Below, piece by piece: positions 27,494-36,218 of a stretch of DNA of 64,000 nucleotides. The stretch is from contig NZ_CP053452.2 in assembly GCF_013128195.2 (NCBI RefSeq), positions 3,658,001 through 3,722,000 on the forward strand, given 5' to 3'. Within the stretch, counting starts at the first letter, position 1, and the number at the start of each line of letters is the position of its first letter. The notes beneath the pieces are model-generated. The model was not told the DNA's origin, searched no databases, and worked only from the letters and a program-made list of their open reading frames with translations. Origin of the DNA: Frigoriglobus tundricola. GTDB lineage: Bacteria; Planctomycetota; Planctomycetia; Gemmatales; Gemmataceae. A program made the position numbers and the translations under genes.

Positions 27494-28561
27494 ATGCTCT
27501 GGTCGATCACGTTCGCGAACCCCGAGTTCCTCTGGCTCGCGCCGCTGCCGGTCGCACTCGCGCTTTGGTGGGCGCGGCGCCGCCGGCCCGCGATCCGGTT
27601 CAGCGACGTGACGCGGTTCGCGGGGCGCGCCGGCCCGCGGGCCGTGCTCGCGGCGCGGGGCGGCGCGGTACTCCGCGGCCTGGCGTGCCTCGCACTCGTG
27701 CTCGCGTGCGCCGGCCCGCGCCGCCCGGACGAGCGGACGCGCCTCCCGGCCGATGGCATCGCGATCATGATGGCGATCGACATCAGCGGGAGCATGGACA
27801 CGCCGGACGTGGCCTGGGCCGTCGGCGGCCCCCCGGTGGCGCGGCTCGAAGCGGCGCGCCGGGCGTTCAAACTGTTCGTGGGCGGCGGCGAGGCGCCGGA
27901 CGGCAGCGCCTTCCAGCCGCGCCCGGGCGACGCGATCGGCCTCGTCGCGTTCGCCGCCGTGCCGCAAACGCAGTGCCCGCTCACGCTCAACCACTCGGTC
28001 CTCTTCAAAGTGGTGGACGCGCTCCAGGCGCGGGGCGGGGCGGACGCGGGGACGAACATCGGCGACGCGCTCGCCGAGGGCGTGGAGCGGCTGGACGCGG
28101 TCCGGGTGCGCAAAACAAAGGTGCTGATCCTGCTGAGCGACGGCGAGCACAACGTCGTCAAGGAGGACGCGCCGGACGCGAAGCGGCCGGGCATCGACCG
28201 CACCATGAAGCCGCGGGAGGCGGCGCAACTCGCGGCCAACCTCGGCGTCCGCGTGTACACGATCGACACCGGCGGCGATCCGCCCGTCGGGGCGGCCCCG
28301 GACGCGGTGCAGCAGCGGCTCGAAGGCCGCGAGGTATTGAAGAGGGTCGCCGAGATGACCGGCGGCCGGTCGTTCGCCGCGACCAGCGGGGCCGAACTGC
28401 TCGCCGCGTACCGCGAGATCGGCGCGCTGGAGAAGATCGTCACGCCCGCCCCGATCTATCGGCGGTATTTCGAGTACTACGCGTGGTGCGCGGGCGCCGC
28501 GCTCGTCCTGGTGCTGACGGCCCACGCCCTCGACCGCACCCTCTGGCGCGTCGTGACGTGA
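27494..28561 (+). CDS. BatA-like protein with von Willebrand factor A domain
   Basis: 355 aa, ATG at 27494 (MLWSITFANPEFLWLAP). Two hydrophobic segments at about 8-26 and 57-73 precede a VWA domain. Its MIDAS motif DISGS lies at residues 96-100; a threonine near 175 (GGADAGTNIGDAL) and LLSDGEHN near 220 complete the metal site. A C-terminal membrane segment (WCAGAALVLVLTAHAL) places the VWA domain in the periplasm. In Bacteroides and other bacteria Bat proteins work with a MoxR ATPase in stress tolerance; no MoxR gene lies in this window. It is the first gene of a five-gene cluster of the same strand. Confidence 0.85.
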   Translation: MLWSITFANPEFLWLAPLPVALALWWARRRRPAIRFSDVTRFAGRAGPRAVLAARGGAVLRGLACLALVLACAGPRRPDERTRLPADGIAIMMAIDISGSMDTPDVAWAVGGPPVARLEAARRAFKLFVGGGEAPDGSAFQPRPGDAIGLVAFAAVPQTQCPLTLNHSVLFKVVDALQARGGADAGTNIGDALAEGVERLDAVRVRKTKVLILLSDGEHNVVKEDAPDAKRPGIDRTMKPREAAQLAANLGVRVYTIDTGGDPPVGAAPDAVQQRLEGREVLKRVAEMTGGRSFAATSGAELLAAYREIGALEKIVTPAPIYRRYFEYYAWCAGAALVLVLTAHALDRTLWRVVT

Positions 28562-28571
28562 AGAGCAGAAT

Positions 28572-28754
28572 GCTTCACCACAAAGAGGGTCCCCGCGCAG
28601 CGGGAGGAAAGTTCGCCCAAAGAGACACAAAGAGGCAGAAATAGAGAGTGAGGTCCGATTCCGATCTATAGCGTTCTTCTTTTCTCACAGACTTCGGGTT
28701 CCTGGTTTCTGTGTTCTTTGTGTCCCTTTGTGCGAGCTCTGTGCCTTTGTGGTG
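28572..28754. repeat. CACAAAG-type intergenic inverted repeat
   Basis: Between batA and batB. Arms: CACCACAAAG (28576-28585) with CTTTGTGGTG (28745-28754), and CAAAGAGACACAAAGA (28618-28633) with TCTTTGTGTCCCTTTG (28715-28730, one mismatch). A long stem could form around an AT-rich centre. This looks like a dispersed palindromic repeat inserted in the operon. Confidence 0.65.
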
Positions 28755-28763
28755 AGATGCCGA

Positions 28764-29840
28764 ATGCTTCTCTTCGCCGCATCCTCCGGGCTTACCGGGC
28801 TGCTGACCGACGCGCGCGAGTTCGTCGTCGCGGTGCGGCTGGCCCGCCCCGACGCGCTCTGGCTGCTGTTCCTGATTCCGGTCCTCGGCCTGCTGAACCG
28901 CTGGGCCGCGCGGCGGCGGAAGCGCGCGGTCGCGGCCATCGGTCGGCCGGCGGCGGTGGCCGGGCAGCTCACGCACCCGCGGCCCACGCGGCGGTGGCTC
29001 GGACTGGCCTACCCGGTCGCGTGGCTGCTGCTCGTCCTGGGCATCGCCGGGCCGCAGTGGGGGAAGGGCGACGAGGCGGGCGTCGCGGTCGGCCGCGATC
29101 TGGTCATCGTCATCGATCTGAGCCGCAGCATGCAGGCGGACGACATGAGCGACCCCGAGGCGAAGACCCGCTGGGAGGCCGCGCGCAAAGGCGCGCTCGA
29201 CCTGCTCCAAGCGGTCGCCCGGCGGGGCGGCCACCGCGTCGGCGTGGTGGTGTTCGCGGCGAAGCCGAAACTGATCTGCCCGCTCACGACCGATTATGAG
29301 CACGCCCTGGCGGTCCTGGAGGACGTGGACGGCAAGTTCCCGCCGCCGGAGATCCGCCAGGGCGCGGACCCGGGCGCCGCGTCCGGCACGCGCATCGGCG
29401 CCGGTCTGATCGCCGCGGTTCAGGCCCACGACAAGGAGTTCAGCGGGTCCCAGGACATCGTCCTCATCTCCGACGGCGACGACCCGGCCGACGACGGGGA
29501 ATGGGTCCACGGCTCGGACGCCGCCCGCGCCGCCGACGTCCCCGTTCACACGGTCGGGGTCGGCAGCACGCGGCCGACCGAGATGGTCCTCGGCGAGGAG
29601 CTGTTCCGCACGCAGTTGCTGGAGGAACCGCTGAAGCAGATCGCGGCGGAGACCCGCGGGCAGTACCTCGCGGCGCGGCGGGACGTGCCGAACCTGGGCG
29701 AGTTCTTCCGCACGCGCATCGAACCGAACCCCAGCCGCGTGTACAGCGGCGACCAGATCCCGCAGCCGCGCGAGCGCTACCCGTGGTTCCTCGCCCCGGC
29801 CCTGGCGCTGTTCTGCGTGGGGTGGGTCCGGGGGCGGTGA
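28764..29840 (+). CDS. BatB-like protein with von Willebrand factor A domain
   Basis: 358 aa from ATG 28764 (MLLFAASSGLTGLL). Other in-frame starts exist just upstream, but this one avoids the repeat region. Membrane segments are at about 28-45 and 82-96. The VWA domain has MIDAS DLSRS at 118-122, GAASGTRIGAGLIAAV near 210 and LISDGDDPADDGEW near 235. A hydrophobic C-terminus (FLAPALALFCVGWVRG) anchors the chain. It pairs with BatA: two VWA membrane proteins in tandem are the hallmark of Bat operons. Confidence 0.85.
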   Translation: MLLFAASSGLTGLLTDAREFVVAVRLARPDALWLLFLIPVLGLLNRWAARRRKRAVAAIGRPAAVAGQLTHPRPTRRWLGLAYPVAWLLLVLGIAGPQWGKGDEAGVAVGRDLVIVIDLSRSMQADDMSDPEAKTRWEAARKGALDLLQAVARRGGHRVGVVVFAAKPKLICPLTTDYEHALAVLEDVDGKFPPPEIRQGADPGAASGTRIGAGLIAAVQAHDKEFSGSQDIVLISDGDDPADDGEWVHGSDAARAADVPVHTVGVGSTRPTEMVLGEELFRTQLLEEPLKQIAAETRGQYLAARRDVPNLGEFFRTRIEPNPSRVYSGDQIPQPRERYPWFLAPALALFCVGWVRGR

Positions 29841-29877
29841 AAAGAAGGACAGGAAACGTGGGCCGGGCGGCGGTATC

Positions 29878-30000
29878 ATGGGAGTACGCACCGAGGTCCA
29901 GCCCGTGCCGGGGCCGCACGACGACGGTACCACGCCGCCCCCGCGCGGCGCGTGGCGGCCGGGCGATGTGGACTGGGCGAACTTGCTCGCCTGCGTGTGA
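29878..30000 (+). CDS. Possible 40-residue ORF between batB and the TPR gene
   Basis: ATG 29878 to TGA 30000 encodes 40 aa starting MGVRTEVQPVPGPHDDG and ending DVDWANLLACV. It sits tightly between batB (38 bp) and the next gene (9 bp). Composition is proline/glycine-rich and no domain is seen. It could be a real small protein, a remnant, or chance. Confidence 0.25.
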   Translation: MGVRTEVQPVPGPHDDGTTPPPRGAWRPGDVDWANLLACV

Positions 30001-30009
30001 GGTTCAACC

Positions 30010-30909
30010 GTGCGTCGCGCGTCACAATGGGTCCGATTCGCACTTTTCCTGTTCCCGGTCGCCGGGGGCTTCGTGGTGCTGTCCGGCGCCGCGCCGCCGC
30101 CGGGTGAGGCGCCGGACGACCTCGTCCGCCGGGCGAACGAACTGTTCCGCGCCGGCGACCCAGAAGCCGTAGAAGCCGCCGACAAGTTGTACGCCGCCGC
30201 GGAGGAGCGCACCGCCGATCCGGGGCTGGTCGCGTTCAACCGCGCCGCCGTCTTTTTCGAACGCGGTCAGTATCCCCAGGCCGAACGGCAGTACGACCGC
30301 GTTCTCGGCGACGCCGCCTGCCCCGCGGCCCGCGCCGCGCGGGCGTGGTACAACCGCGGCACCTGTCTGCTCCGCCGCGGCGGGTCGATGAGCGTGTACC
30401 GGTCCGCGGTCGCGTGCTTCGAGAACACGATCGAGAGCCCCGCGGCCGACGACCCGCTCAGGGCCGACGCGCGCCACAACCTCGAACTCGCCAAGCTGCT
30501 CTGGAACGAGGAGCGCAAGAAGGCCGCGAAGCCGGAGGACGAGTCACCGAACAAGAAAGTGCCGCCGGAGGAGGACCGGCAACCGCGGCCGGAACCGGAC
30601 CGGCCCGGCGGGTTCGAGCCCAATCCCGGCGACGAGACCCCCAACGGGGGCACCGCGCCGAAGGCGGGCACGCAACAGCAACCGGTCCCGCAACCGAGCG
30701 GCGGAAATAAGCCCACGCCGATCGATCAGCAGACGGCCGGGGCCAACGCGAACCTGCCGGCGCCCAAGGACGAGGACGAGGTGCAAAAGCTCAGCCCCGA
30801 GGACGCGCGGGCGTACATGAAGGAAGCGGCCAAGCGGCGGAAGCGCGAACTGCACTCGATGCTCGAAACGCTCTACGGCCCCGAGCGTTCGGGCGTGCGG
30901 GACTGGTAA
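30010..30909 (+). CDS. TPR-containing secreted protein of the Bat cluster (BatC-like)
   Basis: 299 aa from GTG 30010. Signal peptide in residues 1-27 (FALFLFPVAGGFVVLSGAA). TPR-type helices run from about 33 to 165 (ANELFRAGDPEAVEAADKLY, FNRAAVFFERGQYPQAERQY, ADARHNLELAKLLW). A low-complexity, charged and proline-rich region (about 170-255) follows, and the C-terminus (EDARAYMKEAAKRRKRELHS) is helical. Bat operons normally include such a TPR protein. The GTG start fits the 5' end of the signal peptide; no better ATG lies nearby. Confidence 0.7.
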   Translation: MRRASQWVRFALFLFPVAGGFVVLSGAAPPPGEAPDDLVRRANELFRAGDPEAVEAADKLYAAAEERTADPGLVAFNRAAVFFERGQYPQAERQYDRVLGDAACPAARAARAWYNRGTCLLRRGGSMSVYRSAVACFENTIESPAADDPLRADARHNLELAKLLWNEERKKAAKPEDESPNKKVPPEEDRQPRPEPDRPGGFEPNPGDETPNGGTAPKAGTQQQPVPQPSGGNKPTPIDQQTAGANANLPAPKDEDEVQKLSPEDARAYMKEAAKRRKRELHSMLETLYGPERSGVRDW

Positions 30910-30972
30910 CTCGAAGTGGGGCCGTGAAGAGTGGGCAGTGAGCCGAATACGGAATCGAGTCGCGGGAACCGC

Positions 30973-31986
30973 ATGAACACGGGTCGGCGATCCAGTCTCC
31001 GCTTATTTGCCTTGTGCTTTATCTGCACACTGCCCACCTTTCACCGCCCGCTAATGGCGCAACCGGCCTTCTTCGAGCCGAAGGAACATTTCTACAAGGC
31101 CAAAGGCGCCGGCTTAACGGTCAAGTGGCACGTCCCGAACACGGTCGTGGAGGACGGCGACGAGTTGCCCGCGACGCTCGTCATCGGCAGCACGCGGTAC
31201 CCGGTGCTGAACCCCACCGAGGTCATGAAGCCCGACCTGAAACTGCTTCCCGCGTTCGACCGGTTCACCGTGACCGACGTGCCCGACCCGCCGCGCGGAC
31301 CCGGTGACAAAGAGGTGCGGTTCGGGTACAAGCTCCGCCCGCGGAACCGCTCCGTTGAGCAGATCCCCGCGCTGGAGTTCTACTACCTCAATACCGCGGC
31401 CGCGCCGGGCAAATCGCAGTACCGAAAAACGCAAGCCGACTCCGTACCGATCACGGTCACGGAGCCCCGGCGCCCGGAGGCGCCGCGGGTTCCGATGGTC
31501 GAAGCCGAGCACCTGTTCCGTCTGACCACCGGGCCGGGGGTGCTGCACGCGCCGTTCGTGCCGTGTCGGTGGGCGTGGCTCGCGGCCGGATTATTCGGCC
31601 CGCTCGCGGCGGCTGCGTGGTTCCTGGCGTGGCGGCGCGTGTTTCCGGATGCTGTGCGGGCGGCCCGGCTGCGCCGGTCGCGGGTGGCCCGGCGTGCGAC
31701 AGAAGCGATTCGCAAGGCCGGGCGCACCCCGGACCCGGCCGCAACGGTTGCTGCCGCCGTACTGGCCTACCTCCGGGCACGGTTCCCGGTTCCCGAGAGC
31801 GCCGCCACGCCATCGGAGATCGCGGCCGTCCTGAAAGAAATGGACGTGCCGGGCGCGACTGCCGAAGCAACGGCCGACGTGTTCCGTGCGTGTGACCGCG
31901 CCCGGTTCGCGCCGCCCGGCGACAGCGGGGCGGCGCTCGCTGTCGATGCCGAAGCCGCCATCGCGCGACTGGAGGCACTCGCGTGA
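30973..31986 (+). CDS. BatD-like membrane protein
   Basis: 337 aa from ATG 30973. N-terminal signal region (LRLFALCFICTLPTF), then a beta-rich domain of about 150 residues (FFEPKEHFYKAKGAGLTVKW, GYKLRPRNRSVEQIPALEFYY). This resembles the immunoglobulin-like oxygen-tolerance domain of BatD. A membrane helix lies near 205-222 (WLAAGLFGPLAAAAWFLAW). The C-terminal cytoplasmic helical part (AVLAYLRARFPVPESAATPS) resembles the DUF4381-type tail. The family match is by layout and position more than by residues. It overlaps the next gene by 4 bp, so the two are translationally coupled. Confidence 0.7.
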   Translation: MNTGRRSSLRLFALCFICTLPTFHRPLMAQPAFFEPKEHFYKAKGAGLTVKWHVPNTVVEDGDELPATLVIGSTRYPVLNPTEVMKPDLKLLPAFDRFTVTDVPDPPRGPGDKEVRFGYKLRPRNRSVEQIPALEFYYLNTAAAPGKSQYRKTQADSVPITVTEPRRPEAPRVPMVEAEHLFRLTTGPGVLHAPFVPCRWAWLAAGLFGPLAAAAWFLAWRRVFPDAVRAARLRRSRVARRATEAIRKAGRTPDPAATVAAAVLAYLRARFPVPESAATPSEIAAVLKEMDVPGATAEATADVFRACDRARFAPPGDSGAALAVDAEAAIARLEALA

Positions 31987-32792
31987 TCCGTATGCCCCTC
32001 GGGTTCATAGCCGCGGTTGTGCTCCTCTTTCCCCCCTCCGCGTGCGCGTCTTCCCCCGCGGACACCCTCGCCGCCGCCGAGGCCGCGTTCGCCGAAGGCA
32101 CCGAACTGCGAAGCGATGAAGCAAAGGCCCGACCGGCGTTCGCCCGCGCGGCGGAGGGCTACGACGTGCTGTGGAACCAGGGGCACCGCACGCCGGACCT
32201 CGCGCTCAACCGCGCCCGCGCCCACCGCCTCGCCGGGAATTTGCCGCGGTGCATTGCGGCACTGCACGACGGGCTGGCACCTGCTCGGTTCGCCCGCCCG
32301 CTCCAGGCGGAACTGGCGGACGCGCGGGCGGCCGTGGCGTTCCCACTCGACGGCGAACTCGCCGCCCAGTGCCGGCCCAAGGCGCCCGGAACCGTGAGTG
32401 CCCGGATGTCCGGCGCGGAGGCGTGGGTCATCACCGGAGTCTTGTGGCTGCTCGCCTGCGCCGGTCTCGCGCGATTCGCGATGACCCGGAGCGTCACCTG
32501 GCTCGGCTTCGCGGCGGTGTGGCTGGTCGGGCTGGCGCTTCTGGGCGGGTTATGGCTTCAGGACGCGCGGGCGCGCGACCGCGACGAATCGCTGCCGCTG
32601 CGGGTCGTGGTCAGCGACACGGTCCTCCGCAAGGGGAACGCGGACGCGTACTTGCCGCGCGTGGAACCGGCGCTGCCGAGGGGAACCGAGGTGCGCGAAC
32701 TGGCGCGCCGCGGCGGCTGGGTTCAGGTGGAGTTGGCCGGCGGCGCGGTCGGCTGGCTGCCGGAGGCCGCGACCATTCTGTGCGGCGGGTAG
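31983..32792 (+). CDS. BatE-like TPR protein with SH3-type C-terminus
   Basis: 269 aa from GTG 31983, overlapping the BatD-like stop by GTGA. Signal peptide in residues 1-24 (VVLLFPPSACASS), a TPR-like helical region (25-115), two membrane segments near 143-160 and 168-187, and a C-terminal bacterial SH3-like domain (VVSDTVLRKGNADAYLPRVEPALPRGTEVRELAR...GWLPEAATI). TPR plus SH3 is the usual BatE layout. The last gene of the cluster; after its stop the sequence runs into a gene remnant at 32853. Confidence 0.75.
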   Translation: MIRMPLGFIAAVVLLFPPSACASSPADTLAAAEAAFAEGTELRSDEAKARPAFARAAEGYDVLWNQGHRTPDLALNRARAHRLAGNLPRCIAALHDGLAPARFARPLQAELADARAAVAFPLDGELAAQCRPKAPGTVSARMSGAEAWVITGVLWLLACAGLARFAMTRSVTWLGFAAVWLVGLALLGGLWLQDARARDRDESLPLRVVVSDTVLRKGNADAYLPRVEPALPRGTEVRELARRGGWVQVELAGGAVGWLPEAATILCGG

Positions 32793-32852
32793 TGCGAACC
32801 GAATCACCACCGCCTCGTCTTTTAGCGTGTCGCGAACGACGAGGGCACAACG

Positions 32853-33009
32853 GTGATTGAACGGCTCACAATCCGCGACGGCGGGCGACTCCTCTACGAT
32901 CCGGACTTCTGCACGCCGGGAGAGGCGACAGCCCTGCGCCGGCGGGTCATCGCGCGGGGCGTGGTGCCTACGGTACCAAGCCGCACAGCCATTGGCCGAG
33001 CGGAGCGCA
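32853..33009 (+). pseudogene. Possible N-terminal remnant of an AlkB-like dioxygenase
   Basis: From GTG 32853 the frame reads VIERLTIRDGGRLLYDPDFCTPGEATAL, similar to the start of AlkB-type 2-oxoglutarate/Fe(II) dioxygenases (LLYxPDFLxPxEAxxL). After about 38 residues the similarity ends and the frame becomes arginine/serine-rich, overlapping the CotH gene on the other strand. No HxD or other catalytic motif follows. If real, it is a short broken copy. Confidence 0.35.
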
Positions 33010-35124
33010 TCACTTCACGCGGACGCTCACCGGCGCGCTCCAGTGCCCGCAGCGCCCGGTGTCGTCGCGCCAGCGGGCGCGGACGCGGTACGCGCCCGGT
33101 TCCTTGAAAACCTCCGTCGGGATATCGACGGTGCGGCCCTCGCCCGCGTCCTTCCGCCAGTGATCGGCCAGTTCGTACCACCCGCGCTGGCCGACGCGCC
33201 CGACCCGCCATTCCAGCCCCGCCGCCTTGTGCCCGGCGGGTGAGGTGAACGCCGACGCCGCGAACCGGAACGTGTCATCGGGGCGGTCCACGGTCGGCTT
33301 CGCGGGAATCTTCTCGTCCTTGGCTTCGTGGGCGAGGTAGCCCCAGCCGTAGCCGCGCTGGTCGCCGTCGTTCGGGGCGTAGTTCTTGACCGGGCGCGCG
33401 TCGGTGCAGAAATCCACGAGGTACTTGCGGAAGCCCGCGAAGTCGGCGGTCGCCAGGGTTCGCTTGAACGGCCCGCCGAAATAGCCGCCCTCGGTCGGGT
33501 TGGCGAAATACGCGCCCTTCGGGTTGATCCGCGGGTGGAAGTTCCACCGCGCCTCGTCCAGCCGGGGCCAATCGACGTCGAACTTCTTGGGCGTCAGCGC
33601 CGCACCGAGGTCCGCTGTGAGTTGCCCCACCTGGCCGCCCCGGTCGCCGGCATCGGCGGCGAACAGGTCGAGGATCTCCCGCGCGCGGTTGCGGTATTCG
33701 AGGGCGATCGCCGGGTGTTGGAGACACCCGATCGCTTCAATGTGGCCGGGCTGGTGGTGGCGCGGGACGAAGGTCATGTCCATGTCCCAGGGGATCGGTG
33801 CCCAGCGGCCGTCGGGGTGGCGGTAGTAACCGTGGTTGCCGTCGGGCCGCAGATCGACGTTGCCCAGGAGCCGGTTCAGGGCGTGGAAGCTGTAGTACGC
33901 CGGCAGGTCGAGGTTCTTCCGCCACCACGCTTCCTTGGGGCCGGACCGCATCCCGTTGAGGAACGTCTCCCACTCCTTTTGGGCATCGGTCATTCCCTTG
34001 GGCGTGTGCTTGACTCCGCTTTGAATGCTCACCGTGAGCCCGTCCGGTAACTTGCGGTCGGCGAGCAGTTTCGGCTCCATCTCGCCGATCACCACGTACA
34101 GGCCCCAGAGGTCGCCCGCGTACTGGTCCTTGGCGGACACCTCTTCGGCGCTGGAAACGACCCGCCACTGAACCCACGTCGCCGGCGGGCTGGGAACGCC
34201 CGCGAGCCGGTACGCGCGCATGCACAGCACCTCATCCAGGCCCGAGATGCCGCGGAGGATCGGCAGGTACGGCGTGGAGCCGCCGGGGTTCAGGTTGAGG
34301 CTGTCGCACCCGGCGGGGAACGGGACGCCGTCGTGGTCGACAACGGGTACGTCGCGCCCGCGGCTGAACTTCAGCCCCCACTTGTTCTTGCCGGCGATGT
34401 GGGCGCTGCCTTGACCGCGGTTGCTGTACTGGATGTGGTCGTACACGACGCCCCGATAGACGAGTGCCCCCTGCTGCTTCTGCTTGTGGGCGTCGGGGTC
34501 CCATTGGCTCCTGGCGACGTCTTCGGCGCGTGCGAGGAGGTGCATGGATTGCAGCGTTCCCAGAAACGCGGCGGAGAAGGTGACTGCCGGGGCTTTGCCC
34601 GGTTCGCGGGAGCCGGTCCACGCGGCGGGGCCGGCGTCGCACCACCACGCGAAGTTGGGGCACGGGTCGTCGGCGGCGGGCAGTTGCGCGGCTTTGCCCG
34701 TGCCGTCGGTCGCCACGACGCGGTACCGCACCAGCCACCGGTGCTTCTGGTACGCCGCCGGGACGCGCACGCTGAACACCCCGTCGCCGGCCTTCGTGTC
34801 CCCCTCCTTGCCGTCGTCGCGCATCGGCAGATCGGTCCAGTCCTTCTCGTACTCTGGGTCGGACTTGCGAACGTACTTGCCGGGGGCGACGGCCTGCACC
34901 TTCAGCGTGGCCCGGGTGGTGCCCTCCGGCAGACGGGCGGTGACCAGCACGGGTCCGTCGGGCTTCGGGGCCAGCGGTTCGTGGCGGACGCTGGTGTTCG
35001 CTGCGGGTTTTGCGGGATCGGCCGGCTTCGGCGTGACGGGAGCCGGTTGTTGTGCGTATGCGGACGGTGCCGTGACGAGTGCGAGCGCAGCGAGAACCAG
35101 CCGGAGCCAGGAACAGACGGTCAT
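33010..35124 (-). CDS. CotH kinase family protein, secreted
   Basis: 704 aa, ATG at 35124. Signal peptide MTVCSWLRLVLAALALVTAPSAYA is cleaved near residue 25. A proline/lysine linker and a beta-sandwich-like domain (about 60-150, LVTARLPEGTTRATLKVQ) come before the CotH region: GVVYDHIQYSNRGQGS, NKWGLKFSRGRDV, SLNLNPGGSTPYLPILRG, WGLYVVIGEMEPKLL and YYRHPDGRWAPIPWDMDMTF. CotH proteins are atypical kinases that phosphorylate spore-coat or surface proteins. The WDMDMTF block corresponds to the metal-binding aspartates. The C-terminal 90 residues look like a fibronectin-type module. Large secreted CotH proteins are typical of planctomycetes. Monocistronic. Confidence 0.87.
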   Translation of the reverse strand: MTVCSWLRLVLAALALVTAPSAYAQQPAPVTPKPADPAKPAANTSVRHEPLAPKPDGPVLVTARLPEGTTRATLKVQAVAPGKYVRKSDPEYEKDWTDLPMRDDGKEGDTKAGDGVFSVRVPAAYQKHRWLVRYRVVATDGTGKAAQLPAADDPCPNFAWWCDAGPAAWTGSREPGKAPAVTFSAAFLGTLQSMHLLARAEDVARSQWDPDAHKQKQQGALVYRGVVYDHIQYSNRGQGSAHIAGKNKWGLKFSRGRDVPVVDHDGVPFPAGCDSLNLNPGGSTPYLPILRGISGLDEVLCMRAYRLAGVPSPPATWVQWRVVSSAEEVSAKDQYAGDLWGLYVVIGEMEPKLLADRKLPDGLTVSIQSGVKHTPKGMTDAQKEWETFLNGMRSGPKEAWWRKNLDLPAYYSFHALNRLLGNVDLRPDGNHGYYRHPDGRWAPIPWDMDMTFVPRHHQPGHIEAIGCLQHPAIALEYRNRAREILDLFAADAGDRGGQVGQLTADLGAALTPKKFDVDWPRLDEARWNFHPRINPKGAYFANPTEGGYFGGPFKRTLATADFAGFRKYLVDFCTDARPVKNYAPNDGDQRGYGWGYLAHEAKDEKIPAKPTVDRPDDTFRFAASAFTSPAGHKAAGLEWRVGRVGQRGWYELADHWRKDAGEGRTVDIPTEVFKEPGAYRVRARWRDDTGRCGHWSAPVSVRVK

Positions 35125-35171
35125 GTGTGATCCTCACGGCACGACGGAAGGCGGAGCGAGATGAGAAGCCG

Positions 35172-35970
35172 TCACTCCTTACCCATCAGCCAGTCTACGA
35201 CCCAACACCCGCGCACGTGTGGTTGGCTCGCATCGCGGCAGTGGCTCAGGACGTCGTCGTTGTCGCAGCCGGCGTCCTGAAGGGCGTCCGCCAGGATCGG
35301 CATCGCGGAGAAGTCGCGCGACACGTACATCTGCGAAGCGAGAACGAGAGCGGTGTGGGTACGCCATTCCGGGTTGAAGCCTACAGGGCGGAACGGGTTG
35401 CCGAAGATGTCGCAAATGAGACGGACTTGATCGGCTTCCTCGGTTCGTAGTGCGGATGCAAACTCCGCTAAACCTCGGACTGCGGCTTCGTCTCTGCGTA
35501 TGGCAACTTCGCCCAGCCACATCCTCGGCCTCCACGGGGCAGAGATCCGTTCCAGATCGGGATAACTTACTTCGGGCGAGGGCGTCATACGCGATAGCAT
35601 CGCTGGCGCGGTCGGCGAAATCCGGCCATCGGCCCCGGCCCACGCACTCCAAAGCGCCGGCTGCGGCATGAAGCGCGTAAAGCCTCGCTTCGCCGGGGTG
35701 ACAGATTGAAGCGCCAGTGTCAATCGCACCCCTTACCGCGTGGTACAATATGGTCCGAAGATCGCGTTCGCCCTCGGGCTTCTCGGCTACGTTTTCCAAG
35801 GCGACGACGGCCGCGCGACAGTCTTTCATGTCCTCGCCACTAAACAGATGCTGAATGCGTTGGCAGCAAGAGAGTGCAAACAGCCGTATCTTCCGCCCAT
35901 CTGCTCCGTCGCATACAGCTTTCAGCATCAAAAGTGGGTCGGTAGCTACCAGCCATTCCTCTTCAGTCAT
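35172..35970 (-). pseudogene. MTExEW/CWVVD paralogous family member, frameshifted
   Basis: ATG at 35970 starts MTEEEWLVATDPLLMLKAV, then GRKIRLFALSCCQRIQHL, the N-terminal signature of a family with three members in this window (46674, 49091). Near 35580 the frame breaks: the first frame runs into arginine/serine nonsense, while the other frame continues through EVSYPDLERISAPW to ICDIFGNPFRPVGF, RDFSAMPILADALQDAGC and HVRGCWVVDWLMGKE. A single-base indel explains this. With the indel repaired the protein would be about 265 aa. The family is abundant in Gemmata-type planctomycetes and of unknown function. A U32-peptidase fragment lies directly upstream on the same strand (36033-36150). Confidence 0.8.
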
Positions 35971-36032
35971 CGGTCGTCCCCGGAAACTGTCCAGCATGAC
36001 CGATCCGCCCCATGCGCAAGCCGTAGCCATTT

Positions 36033-36150
36033 CGGCGTCTCGCGGAGCAGATCGACTCGGAATGTGCTGAGCCGAGTTCTTGCATCCGGGCGACGTACTC
36101 GGCACCGTTGAACATTATGTTCCGGCCGGTGTCAGGAAGGACCGGGACGT
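36033..36150 (-). pseudogene. Degenerate U32 peptidase C-terminal fragment (d)
   Basis: On the minus strand, segments DVPVLPDTG, then FNGAEYVARMQELG, then FRVDLLRETP in another frame align with the U32 fragment at 57373-57768. They carry a 13-bp deletion and frame changes. It lacks both the beginning and the C-terminal end. It directly precedes the frameshifted MTEEEW gene. Confidence 0.65.
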
Positions 36151-36218
36151 CGGTCCATCGGGGTCATGCCGTTCGACCATGCCTGTCGCGTACGTGCGCC
36201 CAAAGCGGGGGCCAGTAA

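Noticed and set aside
26116-28443. Very long open frames opposite real genes, such as 775 codons opposite the flavoprotein and BatA genes
   Set aside because: High GC makes antisense and shifted frames open for long distances; these are rich in Arg, Pro, Gly and Ala, have no domains, and lie across genes with clear families.
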